From Megaustenia siamemsis (lineage: Eukaryota > Mollusca > Gastropoda > Stylommatophora > Ariophantidae), in NCBI GenBank assembly GCA_032433765.1, contig JAVIAB010000124.1:73023746-73087745 (forward strand): DNA of 64,000 nt. The letters are read 5' to 3'. Made by a program: the position numbers and the translations under genes. Within the stretch, counting starts at the first letter, position 1. Every line of letters begins with the position of its first letter. This document shows, in pieces, positions 11,740 to 22,774 of this stretch. The notes beneath the pieces were generated by a model. The model had not been told where the DNA came from and ran no database searches. It saw nothing but the letters and a program-made list of their open reading frames with translations.

Positions 11740-12452
11740 TACATAAAAATCCCGAGTGTGGTAACAGGATCGAAGGGTTTCCAATCATACGAAGTAGATG
11801 TTACGTAGTACATTATATACTCAGAAAACAACTTTGTTAACGATTATGTTTATTTCCTTGTATTAACATGACTCATCGTATATCCTTAGACCGGGCGTAT
11901 GCTAATCTTACGGTCTGTTGTTTGATGTGTGACGGGGATAATCTGACGACTAACTGTGTGTCTATAAGTTCGGAATTGGAGTCAACAACGATGGCCTAAC
12001 ATAATTAAGCGCTATACATTTTTAAAAAAAACGACGATAATCATTTTTAAGAGAACTTCCGGTATATGGTGGATAGGCGGCGGGGACAATTAAGGCTTTG
12101 CATGAAAAGTGTTCCTTGTTGCAGTTTTCTCATATTCCAAGTCCGGCTTGTTGCAGGAGCTACTGAGTTAAGTGCTCTGTGCATACCGTGAGCTGTGTGT
12201 CTCTCCGTTTTGATCATGTTTCGATATTCCAATTGTTTACGATGAATGATGATATCGTATGACAGGGAACAGTTGGCTGTGTTCACTTTCTGCGTGGTTT
12301 CGCCTTATGTCTTTTGGCGTGTGCTGAGACTGCTACGGTTACCTTTCTTTGTTTGGGAGATAAGATTCGGATGATTACGCTGGCATTGGGGGGGGGGGGG
12401 TGTTGAGAAATTATGGATTTTAATTCGTTTGCAGTGATACCGAGGCCTTCCA
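11740..12452 (+). mobile_element. Repeat Z copy 2
   Basis: Non-coding. It shares tggataggcggc, aagtgttccttgttgca, gagttaagtgctctgtgca and the end gataccgaggccttccataa with the other Z copies. It contains a poly-G run (about 12390-12400). The left limit is uncertain. The minus frame 12047-12286 is a shadow of the repeat. Confidence 0.65.
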
Positions 12453-12502
12453 TAAACAAATAACAAATAACAGTACATTTCTTAATTTCTAATTAAATAC
12501 AA

Positions 12503-13125
12503 TTGTCAAACATGACAAATCTGAAACAAGTGCAATGTTTGAAATACTTGGGCACAGTGATAGCATCAGATGGAAGATGCAACACAGAAATAAAAAGCAG
12601 AATAGCTCAGGCCAAAATAGCATTTCAGAAAATGAAAAATATCTTATGCAACAAATCTATGTCAATAGAAACGAGAAAGAGAGTTCATCGATGCTATATA
12701 GAGCCAATTCTGACCTATGGAAGCGAATCATGGACAATAGACAAATAAATGAAAAGACGATTAGATGCCGCAGAGATGGGTTTTCTCAGTATAATGTTGA
12801 AAGTTCCCTGGACAGCTAAAAAGACCAATGAGAAAGTTCTCAAAGAGGCCAACACAAAAAGGGAGCTCTTAAAAAACATCAGAAAGAAGGAATCAACATT
12901 TTTTGGGCACATCATGAGAAGAGGAAAGTTGGAATACTTGGTAACAACTGGCAAAATAAAAGGAAAGAGAGATCGCGGACGACAAAGAGAGAAAATACTG
13001 GATAGCTTGGTGTCATGGCATGGAAAACAGTCAACAACAGAACTGATACGATGCACTGTAAATAGAAGATTGTGGAAGGACATGGTCGCCTACGCCAACC
13101 GGTACGGCACATGATGATGATGATG
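12503..13125 (+). mobile_element. LINE-A2 3' end (RT thumb and C-terminus)
   Basis: The ORFs 12503-12748 and 12749-13114 together read the thumb and C-terminal part of LINE-A2, a sister subfamily of LINE-A: LTYGSESWTIDK, then GHIMRRGKLEYLVTTGKIKG and KDMVAYANRYGT, followed by the tail catgatgatgatgatgac. The two frames are separated by a single stop/frameshift. The palm with the catalytic Asp residues is missing. Relatives lie at 41805-42330 and, inverted, at 54100-54810. Confidence 0.85.
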
Positions 13126-13414
13126 ACTGTATACAGTAGAGGAGTCGCGATAGGTCAGTGGTTAGTGAATAGGACTGCAAAGGACAAGAGGTAGAGTTCG
13201 ATCCTAACCGACGGCTTCCGTGTTCACCCAGCCTTGAATGGGTACCTGATTTTTTAAAATGGGAAAGTAAACCGGCACGGACGTAATACCGACCACATTA
13301 TCCCAAAAAACGTTGCCGAAGGTCTGTAAAATTTATGGTCACTAACACCATATTCCCTATACGCCACTTTGCGTGACGGGGGCTCTTTGCTTTTCTTTTA
13401 CTGTATGCAGTAGA
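13126..13414 (+). mobile_element. tRNA-derived SINE copy 1, with target-site duplication
   Basis: Body 13141-13399. The head holds a Pol III A box-like gataggtcagtggttagtg and a B box-like gttcgatcctaa, followed by a constant body (gggaaagtaaaccggcac, ggtctgtaaaatttatggtc) and a T-rich tail. Flanks actgtatacagtaga (13126-13140) and actgtatgcagtaga (13400-13414) match at 14 of 15 bases. It inserted just after the LINE-A2 tail. Confidence 0.9.
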
Positions 13415-13689
13415 CAGTACAGCCTTGCAGCTGCCCTGCTGCCTCGGAGTTATGCTCGGGAGAATAAGGGTGGGTACCTTGAAATAAAACAACTCCACTG
13501 CCTTGTGAGTGAGACCTTTTAGTCAAAGTCTAGTGGAGTCAACTGTAAACAAGCTGACGGAAGGCAACAGAAAACCACCGTCGTAATTTCTTAGCACAAT
13601 CATAAATCGCCACAATAATAGAAATAACGACAATAACGTTAGGTGGGATTCCAATGGAATACCCTCGTTCGGTAGGGGACATCATGTGT
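13415..13689. other. No feature recognised
   Basis: Short spacer between the SINE and the split LINE-A. No coding or RNA signal seen. Confidence 0.4.
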
Positions 13690-14629
13690 TACAGGTGATA
13701 CCCGATCGTCATCAAGCTTACTGTAGGCAAGAGAACGATAAAACAGAATCTGAAGATAGGTACTTGGAATGTGAGAACACTGAGGCAGAAGGAAAAACTG
13801 GAAAACATCAAAGAGGAAATGAAAAGGATGGGTTTACATTTATTGGGACTTTGCGAAATGAGATACACCGGATTAGGGGAGATATATTCTGATGAACATA
13901 AAATAATTTATTCTGGAGGTACTGAACACCAAAGAAGAGAAGGTATCATCTTGGATGCAGAAAGAGCAAGAACAGTGAAAGGGTTTTGGGCAAAATCTGA
14001 CACAGTTCTTTTAGTGAAATGTAATTGAAAGCCAATAAATATAAATCTCATACACGCTTATGCACCAACAGCAGACAGTCTAGAGGAAAGAATTGATAAA
14101 TTTTACGACCAGCTTAATATGGCACTTCGTGAATGGAAACTACATGAAAACACAATAGTTCTAGGGGATCTCAACCCAAAAGTAGGAATGAAATAGTTGA
14201 GGAAGTAGTTGGTTATTAAGGCTTAGGCGAGAGGAATGAAAGCGGTGAGAAACTTATTGACTGGGCAAGAATACACAACATGATGATAGGAAACACCTCG
14301 TTATAAGTAACATACGAGACGTCTGTGTACATGGAAAAGCACGGAAGACAACGCACATAATCAAATTGATTACATAATGATAAACAACAGATTTAGAAAC
14401 AGTCTGATATGTGTGAAAACTAGACCAGTGGAAATTGCAATAGTGATCATGTACCAGTTTTGGGAAAGCTTAGAGTAAAATTAAAAACAGCAAAACGAGC
14501 CTCAGTTAACATCAAGCTAAATTAAGATTTACTCAAATCAGACAAAAGATTACAAGACAAATATAAGACCACAATTAAGAATCGGTACAAGGCAATAGAG
14601 AAGATACAAATCATTGCTGAATAGAGGGA
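13690..14629 (+). mobile_element. LINE-A endonuclease half (5' part of a split copy)
   Basis: ORF 13771-14028 and the preceding frame give the N-terminus of an apurinic/apyrimidinic-type endonuclease: NVRTLRQKEKLENIKEEMKR, then LLGLCEMRYTGLGE. Downstream, after a stop, come INLIHAYAPTADS and IVLGDLNPKVG, the catalytic D-x-N region (with Pro for the usual Ala). Several stops and deletions follow. The copy continues at 17488, beyond the LINE-B insert. Confidence 0.8.
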
Positions 14630-14682
14630 AATGCTAAAAGAATCAATGCAACAAACATCAAAAGAGTTCATATCACCAGTGA
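14630..14682 (+). repeat. Left 53-bp direct repeat flanking LINE-B
   Basis: Starts aatgctaaaagaatcaatgc and ends tatcaccagtga. It is identical over 53 bp to 17435-17487. The sequence belongs to LINE-A (the linker between endonuclease and RT), so it is a duplicated target, not part of LINE-B. Confidence 0.9.
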
Positions 14683-15030
14683 AGAAATGACCAACAGCAG
14701 AAATGATCAACTACAAGATAGATATTCTGGGAATGTGTGAAACAAGATGGCTGGGAGCGGAGAGAATAAAACTGAATACAGGGGAGATGATTTTATCATC
14801 AGGACACCAGGAACCAGGAGCACAACATAGCGAAGGGGTAGCTATAATGCTATCAAAGAATGCACAGAAGACACTAATAGAATGGGAGGTAGTGGGACCA
14901 AGACTGGTGAGAGCAACATTTAAAACAACCAAAAAACAAAATAAAATTACACATTATACAATGCTATGCACCAAACAACGATAAGGATGATTCATTTAAA
15001 GATGATTTCTATAGACAGCTACAATGTCAG

Positions 15031-15822
15031 ATGGATGCAAGACGAGCCAAGGATATTATAATCTTGATGGGAGACCTAAATGCTAAGGTAGGATCAGACA
15101 ACAGAGGCTTCGAAGAGATTATGGGAAAACATGGACTTGGAGATATAAACGAGAATGGAGAGATATTTGTGAATTTCTGCGCCCTTAATCAAATGAGCCT
15201 AGGAGGAACAATATTCCAACATAAAAGAATACACAAAGCTACATGGGTGTCACCAGATCATAGAACGGAAAATCAAATTGATCACATATGTATTAATAAT
15301 AAGTTTAAGTCATCCTTACAGGATGTAAAAGTATATAGAGGGGCAGATGTAGCTTCTGGTCATCATCTTCTGTTAGCCAAAGTTAAAATTAAACTAAAAG
15401 GGTATACTACAACGAATAAGGGTAGAAAATATTTCAATGTAGGGTTTCTTAAAGAACAAGGAATTAAAGATAAATTCGCAGTCACAATATCAAACAAATA
15501 CCAAGTCCTCCAACAACTAGAAAATACAATAAATATATTTAAAAGAAATAAAGATCATTGGAAACAGGTAAAAAATATATGGAAAGAGACATGCGAAGAA
15601 ACATTGGGGAAAAGAGAACGCCAGAATAAGGCATGGATGACAGCAGAGACCCTGGATAAAATTAAAGAAAGAAAGAACAAGAAAGCAGACATAAATAAAA
15701 GCAAAACAAGAAGTAATAAAGCCAAGACACAGGAAGCTTACACAGAGGTGAACAAAGAAGTGAGAAGATGCATTAAAAGGGATAATAGGAAATATATGGA
15801 TGAACTAGCTAAAGAGGCATAA
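15031..15822 (+). pseudogene. LINE-B endonuclease C-terminal part and linker
   Basis: A 263-residue frame. It contains IILMGDLNAKVG (metal-binding D and N of the EEP endonuclease fold), then TENQIDHICIN and SGHHLLLAKVKIK, the H of the SDH-type motif here replaced in context by GHH. A lysine-rich linker follows, ending at a stop at 15820-15822. The enzyme would nick the target DNA for target-primed reverse transcription. The N-terminus lies in another frame at 14703-14984, so the protein is broken. Confidence 0.75.
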
Positions 15823-15843
15823 GAAGCAGCAAATAAAGGGAAT

Positions 15844-17040
15844 ATGAAAGAACTGTACAACAGCACAAAGAAAATAGGTGGAAAATACAAACAGATCAAC
15901 GCCTTTATCAAAGATAAGAAAGGAAATCTGCTTAGTAATATAACGGAACAAATGGAGAGATGGAAAGAGCACTTTGAAGAACTTTTGAACAGACCCAGCT
16001 CAAATAATCCTCCAGATATACTACCAGCAGAAGAAGAGTTACTCGTTAACTGCGGAAAACCAAGCAAAGAAGAAATAATGAAAGCCATCAAACTATTAAA
16101 AGATGGTAAAGCCACAGGACCAGATGAAATTCCTTCGGAAGCCATCAAAGCAGATATTAACACCTCTAACAAGATGTTACATGATCTATTGGATAAAATT
16201 TGGGAGAGGGAAGAAATACCTAAAGACTGGAGAGAAGGTTATATGATCAAACTACCGAAGAAAGGAAGTTTACAGGAGTGCACAAACTATATGGGAATTA
16301 TGCTACTATCAGTGCCAGGAAAAATATTAGGCAGAATCATTCTGGAGAGACTAAAGGAGGCTATAGAGAAACACTTGAGAGATGAACAAGCAGGTTTTAG
16401 GAAGAACAGATCATGTGCTGATCAAATAACTACTCTACGTATAATAGATGCACAAAGTCTAGAACTAAAATCCCCACTTTATATTGGATTCATAGATTAC
16501 GAAAAAGCATTTCATAGTTTAGACAGAAGAATGCTTTGGAAGTTGCTGAGTCATTACGGAATCCCCATAACGTTTATTAACCTGATAAAAACAATGTATG
16601 AAGGAACAAAATGTAGTGTGGTGCATGAAGGACAGCTTACAGAAGCATTTGAATTAAGAACAGGAGTAAGGCAAGGATGCCTTCTATCTCCATTTATCTT
16701 TCTACTGGCCATAGACTGGATTATGAAAATAACTCAAAACAACAGAAGTGGGATCCAGTGGTCACTAACCAAACAACTTGATGATTTAGACTTTGCTGAT
16801 GACATAGCTCTCCTATCACACAGCCATCAACAGATGCAGGATAAAATGAGTATATTAGATGAGAGATCACAACAGCTACGACTAAAGATTAATAGAGATA
16901 AGACCAACATTATGAGAATTAATGCAGTTGGCAATAACCAAATAAAATTAGGAGAAATACCTCTACTAGACGTACAATGTTACATATATCTGGGCAGTAA
17001 TATAGATAAAGTGGAGGAACAGAAAATGATACCAAAATAA
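15844..17040 (+). pseudogene. LINE-B reverse transcriptase domain
   Basis: A 398-residue frame with the RT motifs in order: GPDEIPSEAIK, DEQAGFRKNRSCADQ, IGFIDYEKAFHSLDR (catalytic Asp), RTGVRQGCLLSPFIF, and LDFADDIALLS with the FADD box at residues 317-320. The thumb follows to YLGSNIDK, where a frameshift ends the frame. The catalytic residues are intact, but the protein is separated from its endonuclease by a stop and from its C-terminus by the slip, so this copy cannot make the full enzyme. Confidence 0.85.
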
Positions 17041-17186
17041 GGATATCAAAAGCAAGAGGAGCTTTCATTGCACTGGGAAACATATGGAAATCCAAAGAAA
17101 TTAGGTTAATTACAAAAATAAAAATTTTCAACTCAAATGTTAAGTCGGTCCTATTATATGGCTGTGAAACATGGAGAATAACAAAA

Positions 17187-17501
17187 TTGACAATCACGAA
17201 GGTACAGACTTTCATTAATGGATGCTTACACAGAATAAAGGGATGGAAATGGCAGGACAAAGTCACTAACGTGGAATTATGGAAATGTACCGGTCAAATA
17301 CCAGTGGATAAAGAGATACAGCGAAGACGATGGCGATGGATAGGACACACACTACGGAAGCCAACTGAGAGTATTACACAACGGGCCCTTTTTGGAATCC
17401 CCAGGGGAAAAGACAAAGAGGAAGACCAAGGTAAAATGCTAAAAGAATCAATGCAACAAACATCAAAAGAGTTCATATCACCAGTGAGGACAAATTCATG
17501 A
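17187..17501 (+). pseudogene. LINE-B C-terminal domain, truncated
   Basis: The frame reads VQTFINGCLHRIKGWKWQDK and RRRWRWIGHTLRKPTES, typical of the RTE-type C-terminal region after the thumb. LINE-B ends at 17434, inside the basic GRP motif; the last part of the frame lies in the right direct repeat and LINE-A. Compare the complete version at 39701-40432. Confidence 0.75.
17435..17487 (+). repeat. Right 53-bp direct repeat flanking LINE-B
   Basis: Identical to 14630-14682. LINE-A coding sequence resumes directly after it. Confidence 0.9.
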
Positions 17502-18344
17502 AAGAAATGGATGACAGAAGACATTTTACAGTTAATAGATGTAAGAAGAAGAAATAATGATAAAAAAGATGAGTTTAAACAATTAAATAAAGAAATTGTC
17601 ATAAAATGCAAATAAGTAAAAGAAGCACGGCTAAAAGAGAGATGTAAGGAGATTGAAACGGAACAAAAAGGTGATGCCAAATCTATATGCAAAAAATTGA
17701 AGAATTAACAGGAAGAAAAACGCAATAAAAAACTGGATGTTTAAGATCAAAGGAAGGAGAACTGTTGATTGAACAAGAAAGCACATGGGAACGATGGTCA
17801 GAATACATTAAAGATCTTTATAATGATGAACGAACAGCAGTAAATATTTATGATAATGGGGAAGGACCAGAAATACTCAAAAAAAGTGGAAGATGTCTTG
17901 CGCAATATGAAAGCAGAAAAAGCTCCTGGACCAGATAATATAACTAAAAAAGAGATTGAAGCCATGGGTGATTTTGGAATAGAAATTATAACAAAAATAT
18001 TGAATGATATCTACAACAGCGGATATATACCAGAAGACCTGCTTAAATCAATATTCATAACACAATCAAAGAAATCTAGTGCGATGGAATGCGATGATCA
18101 TCGCACAATAAGCCTAAACGTAGACAGCAAAGATCTAATAATAATAAAGAACATGTACTGGCAACAAACAGTGGCCATAAGAACTGGAAACCAATTGGGA
18201 ATGTTTCAACAAATAAAACAGGATGTTGGCACGGTTGTGTGCTGTCACCAGATTTGTTTAATATACATAGTGAGATTTTTTTAAGATCCATAAGGCGCAT
18301 ACCTGGAATAACAATCGGAGGCCATAATATAAATAATCTAAGGT
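17488..18344 (+). mobile_element. LINE-A linker and RT fingers/palm (3' part of the split copy)
   Basis: Continues the LINE-A copy interrupted at 14682: a linker with KKDEFKQLNKEI, then KAEKAPGPDNITKKEIEAMG (ORF 17850-18284) and SGYIPEDLLKSIF. An internal deletion removes the first catalytic Asp block. The remainder reads IKNMYWQQTVAIRTGN and a broken QGC-VLSPDLFN box. It ends at aataatctaagg, just before the YADD codons, where repeat Z begins. Confidence 0.8.
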
Positions 18345-19610
18345 TAGTATGGTTATAGTTATGGAAGGCCCCGGTATCACTGCAAACGAATTACAATTCA
18401 TAATTGCTCAGCCGCCCGATCAGTGGTATCATCCGAATTACTATCTCATCTTCGAAACAAAGAAAGGTAGCTGTAGTCCACAACACAGCAGTCTCAGCAC
18501 ACACCAAAAACATAAGGCGAAACCGCACAGAAAGTGAACACAGCCATCTGTTCTCTGTCATATGATATCGTCATTCATCATAAGCAATCGGAATATCGAA
18601 ACACGATCAAAACGAACGAAACGCGCAGCTCATGGTGTGCACAGAGCACTTAACTCAGTAGCTCCGTTAATAAGCTGGATTTGGAATATGAGGAAACTGC
18701 AACAAGGAACACTTTTCAGACAGGCTTTAACGGTTCCTGCCGCCTATCCACCATATGTACCGGAAGTTCACGTCCTCCTGAAAATGATGATAGTCATATT
18801 TTTTTTAAAATGTAGCGCTTAGTGATGTTAGGACATCGTTTTTGACTTCTAATGCGAACATATGAAACACAGTTAGTCGTCAGATCATCACCGTCGCACA
18901 TCGAACAACAGAACGTAAGATCTTCCTGCAATGTCATGTGAAAATGTGAAATGATAAACTAGTTCACACGCCTACCCTCGATCTCACAATAGCCCTCTTG
19001 AATCTAGAGAACATTCCTCCTGAATAACATGAAACTCCGGGAGTCACACAGGGGCTGCAAAGTCATATACACAATTCTGTCATTTCGCCTTTCATTATTA
19101 GCGTACGTCCGGTTTAGGGATAATTTACAATTAGTCATTATGATGACATAGCATACTCAACAATGGATGTGCCCAGTAATTCCCGATTACTCTAGTGAAT
19201 GCAGCCAGCAACGCACGAAACGATGGTGCAAAATCCATAAAATGAAACCTTCTGTTGACTTGGCAGAGCAGACCATATTAATGAGTTTTAACTTGTAAAT
19301 AATTGGATTGGCGTCAAACAATTCCAACGACGGCCATTGAACAGCACTCAATGTGTTGACGTAAACCTCATATCAACTCAAGACGGGTGAAGGTCGAATT
19401 TAGTTTCACAACACTTGATTTGTCAAAGAGGAATATTGCCATATTTACGACTCCGCATCAGAGGTGCAAATTTGTTAAGTTGAACATCAGATTAACTTTA
19501 ACGCAGAAAATTGCATTGGAGAGCCGAAATTAATCAGTCCTCAAATTCTGCAGCGGTCGAGAGAACATGAACTCCATTCCACCACCATTCTTGGAACCGG
19601 AAGTCCATTT
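18345..19610 (-). mobile_element. Repeat Z copy 3, longest copy (~1.27 kb)
   Basis: Inverted relative to copies 1 and 2. The tail end (ggttatagttatggaaggcc) lies at the low coordinate, joined to LINE-A. The body matches 12050-12450, and the far part (gaaactccgggagtcacaca, gcagaaaattgcattggaga, tctgcagcggtcgagagaac) matches 33120-33890 and 53263-53995 in inverse or direct order. The frames 18349-18537 and 18562-18822 have no recognisable domain. I cannot assign a class. Confidence 0.65.
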
Positions 19611-20227
19611 AGTAATGCACATCTAATTAATGGAAGTCTGTTTGGTATGTTAAGGATGTTAGTCAGGCTCATCACACCTCTCATTAGTCACCATTTAGTA
19701 TATCCCATGGGAATTTGTGGACTATTTTTTTTCAAGGACCCCCAGAGGGAGTTTGTTTGATTTACAGACCAAATTTATGTGTGAACTACCAGTCAAAAAC
19801 ATTTGTGCATGGACATTTATTTATTTTCATGTATACATTATCTTATAGGCTAACAACGCAGTAAAAATATTTCATCTTATAAAGTTGTGGAATGTATAAT
19901 CTATCAGAGTCCAGAATTCTTACAGGGCATAACTAATCAGAAGCGAAGTTGCTGGTATCTTTTAGTGAACTGTATTTATGTTATCTCTCTTTATGATTGT
20001 GATGATAATTCTACACATTAACTTTATGGCAGTCTGAGCTGACTTATAAATGATTTAGATTCTCTCCACGGTTAGCACAAATTATGCACATGCTGAAGGG
20101 TTTTAAAATCTTTCTATGTATTTATCTTTTTTCTTTATGAGTCTCACAAGAACTAGATCGCTGATTCTTATTGGCCAGTATATTACCTCATGCATCATTG
20201 ATTGTTTAATTTCATTCTACAACCATT
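19611..20227. other. No gene recognised
   Basis: AT-rich intergenic-looking sequence without convincing coding or repeat signal. Confidence 0.4.
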
Positions 20228-20280
20228 ACACACATGATCACCTACGCCAGCAGGTACGGTACTTGATGATGATGATATAT
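20228..20280 (+). mobile_element. LINE-A terminal scrap
   Basis: Only the last ~50 bp of LINE-A: acatgatcacctacgccagc followed by ggtacggtacttgatgatga. This is extreme 5' truncation. Confidence 0.75.
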
Positions 20281-20815
20281 TAACTGTTGAGGTGCAATTA
20301 GAGCGAATAAAGGAAAATAGAAACCATACGCAGTCACTTTTGGAGTAATGCAAGGGTGTGTATTGTCACCACTGTTGTTTATTACTTACATTGACAAAAT
20401 ATGCAAGCATGCAAAATAACAGAGTGAAGATATAGATGAACTACTTTTTTTTTACTGACTACCAGGTCTTAATAGTTTTCAAAGAAATAGAACTTCAACA
20501 TCTGCTGTCCTTTAAAAAAAATGTAAAGTGTGTAATAATTAAAATAATCACCGAAAAAACACCAATAGGCTACATCAATAGGAAGACAAAAGAAGATATT
20601 TAACATAGCTATAGAACACTAAAAGTAATCTTGGAAGGAAAAATACAAGGTAAAAGAAGCAGAAGCAGACCAAAACTAACATGGACGAGAAACATCAAAA
20701 GATGGACAAGTCAGCCTATGACAACCTATCAAAGCTAGAGGCAGAGCTGAATGGCGCTCCATGGTAGCCAATCTGCGATGTGGAGACGACACTCAATGAT
20801 GATCATGATAGAACA
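20281..20815 (+). mobile_element. LINE RT scrap followed by LINE-E 3' end
   Basis: From about 20330 the plus strand reads VTFGVMQGCVLSPLLFITYI, an RT motif-4 box like that of LINE-P (37305), then degenerate sequence. From about 20612 it matches the LINE-E C-terminus (ggaaaaatacaaggtaaaag, RSRPKLTWTRNIKRW). Both parts are broken by stops. Confidence 0.6.
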
Positions 20816-21097
20816 CCAAGTTACAAAAGAAGTAACAAACTTTAAATATCTGGGAACAGCATTCTCTGAAGATGGTATAATCGATGAAGAAACAGACATC
20901 CGATGCAGAAGGCAAACCATATATTGGGACTGCTTACCCTATACTCCAACAAAAAGCAATACCTATTACCACCAAGAATCATCGTACACTGAGTATATTC
21001 ATTCCAACATTGTGATACCAATGCCAAACATGGTCACTTACCACTAAACATATGTCTGAGAAAATCAGAAACGATGTTATAAGAGAAAGAGTAGGTA
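20816..21097 (+). mobile_element. LINE-N fragment, left part
   Basis: Reads VTNFKYLGTAFSEDGIIDEE (RT thumb), then, in another frame, a piece ending QTWSLTTKHMSEKIRNDV. The LINE-C copy follows, and LINE-N appears to resume at 22775. Confidence 0.6.
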
Positions 21098-22774
21098 ATT
21101 GAACCAATCCTATGCTACATACAAAAACAGCAAATAAATTGGTTTGCCCATCTAGAAAGAATGCTATGCGATACCGTACAAAACATATATTAAAAACCAC
21201 CTTAAAGCTAATGACCAATAACAAGGCTGCTGGAGAGGATAAGTTAACAGCTGAGATCCTCAAGGCAATTGATAGCCATAATTTAATACATCTCCAAAAA
21301 ATGTTCAACATCATTTGGAAAACAGAGAAGACGCCTCATAAATGGAAAAAAGGAATCATTGTTAAGATCCCAAAAAAGGGCAATCTTAGAGATTGTAACA
21401 ATTGGAGAGGCGTGACACTTTTGTCAGTTGCCTCAAAATTATTCTGTAAAATCATCCTAAATAGAATAAAGGATTCAATAGATACAGTAATGCGTGAAGA
21501 ACAGGCTGGGTTTAGAAAAGGGAGAAGCTGTCTTGACCACATTTTCACTCTACGACTTATATTGGAGGAACACATTGAAAAGCAAAAACCTTTTGTACTT
21601 AACTTCATCGACTTCAAAAAAGCATTTGATAGTATTCATAGAGATTCTTTGTGGAAAATTCTGAAGCAATATGGCTTACCATCAAAAATCATAAATATTA
21701 TCAAAGACATGTATGATGGTTACACATGTGCAGTTCGAACAGAGGAAGGACTGAGCGAATGTTTCCCAATAGAAACTGGGGTTAAACAAGGATGTATTTT
21801 ATCGCCCTTGTTATTTGGAATTGTTATGGACTTCATAATGAAGAAATGCTGCACTGGTAATAAAGGCATCGAATGGATACAAGGAGACCATTTGGAGGAC
21901 CTGGACTTTGCTGATGACATAGTTCTCATCAGCAATCAGATAAAAACGATGCAGGAAAACACAAATGAACTATCATCAATAGCCAGCAAAATTGGGCTTG
22001 AGGTCAATCATGAAAAGACTAAAGTCATGAAAAGTTTAATTCCAACAAGTGACAAAATATACATGGAAAACAAACCAGTAGAAGAGATCGATCACTTCAT
22101 CTATCTTGGAAGTCACATTGATCGAGAAGGGGATACGAGCAAAGAAATTAGAATCAGACTGGCTAAAGCAGCAATGTCTTTCAGAAGCCTTGAAAAGTTG
22201 TGGAAATCAAAACTCATTAGCACAAACACAAAACTTAGGCTATTCAAATCAAATGTACTATCAACCCTTACGTATGCGTGTGAAAGCTGGAAAACAACAA
22301 GAGATATAGAAACAAAGTTGAACGCATTCGAAAATAAATGTCTAAGGAAAATACTTGGTATAGAATGGAACGAATTCAAAACAAACGAGGAAATTAGAGA
22401 AATCGCCAATCAACCACTAATATCTTCAGTAATAAAGAAAAGACGATGGTCATACGTTAAACATGTGATGAGAAGAGATAATAATCGAATAGCAAAGCAA
22501 GCCCTCATATGGGAAACAACAGGTAAAAGAAAAAGAGGAAGACCCAGGGAGACACTGAGAAGAACATTGATGAGAGAGGCAAGAGCAGCAGGAATCGGCT
22601 CCCTCAATGAGATAGAACTGCTTGCACAGAACAGAGACAGATGGCGAGATTTGATAAAATATCTTTAAAAGAAAACTGCTAGAACAAAAATTCATATAGG
22701 AGAAGGTGTATCTTGGTCTACGCCCTATGGGCCGGTTACGGCTCGAAAGGTCAATAGATAGATAGATAGATAGA
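21098..22774 (+). mobile_element. LINE-C, 5' truncated but with intact RT ORF and GATA tail
   Basis: Carries the longest intact frame in the window (21112-22668), a 3' UTR ending ggccggttacggctcgaaag, and a (GATA)n tail at 22754-22774. The endonuclease half, visible in the copies at 24410 and 49722-50628, is missing. It sits between two LINE-N pieces. Lack of stops over 1.5 kb suggests a young insertion. Confidence 0.85.
21112..22668 (+). CDS. LINE-C reverse transcriptase (518 aa, uninterrupted)
   Basis: A 518-residue frame with the whole RT domain: NNKAAGEDKLTAEIL, KIPKKGNLRDCNNWRGVTLL, EEQAGFRKGRSCLDHI, NFIDFKKAFDSIHRDSL (first catalytic Asp), ETGVKQGCILSPLLFGIV, and LDFADDIVLIS with FADD at residues 266-269. 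The thumb and C-terminal region follow (LTYACESWKTTRDIETK, RKRGRPRETLRRTLMREARA), ending LIKYL. Its job would be reverse transcription at a nicked target. The Met at 21112 lies at the truncation point and is probably not the native start, since the endonuclease should precede it. Family members of this type average about 1000 residues, so roughly half is present. Confidence 0.85.
   Translation: MLHTKTANKLVCPSRKNAMRYRTKHILKTTLKLMTNNKAAGEDKLTAEILKAIDSHNLIHLQKMFNIIWKTEKTPHKWKKGIIVKIPKKGNLRDCNNWRGVTLLSVASKLFCKIILNRIKDSIDTVMREEQAGFRKGRSCLDHIFTLRLILEEHIEKQKPFVLNFIDFKKAFDSIHRDSLWKILKQYGLPSKIINIIKDMYDGYTCAVRTEEGLSECFPIETGVKQGCILSPLLFGIVMDFIMKKCCTGNKGIEWIQGDHLEDLDFADDIVLISNQIKTMQENTNELSSIASKIGLEVNHEKTKVMKSLIPTSDKIYMENKPVEEIDHFIYLGSHIDREGDTSKEIRIRLAKAAMSFRSLEKLWKSKLISTNTKLRLFKSNVLSTLTYACESWKTTRDIETKLNAFENKCLRKILGIEWNEFKTNEEIREIANQPLISSVIKKRRWSYVKHVMRRDNNRIAKQALIWETTGKRKRGRPRETLRRTLMREARAAGIGSLNEIELLAQNRDRWRDLIKYL

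Larger units (their letters stand above)
14683..17434 (+). mobile_element. LINE-B, nearly full coding length, inserted in LINE-A
   Basis: RTE-like non-LTR element. Endonuclease (14703-14984 and 15031-15822), RT (15844-17040) and C-terminal domain (17187-17501) occur in order, in frames broken by an indel near 14985, a stop at 15820-15822 and a one-base slip near 17030. It begins inside the endonuclease and stops inside the C-terminal GKRQRGRPR-type motif, so both ends are missing, yet 53-bp direct repeats bound it. A second copy with the true 3' end is at 39682-40458. Confidence 0.85.
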
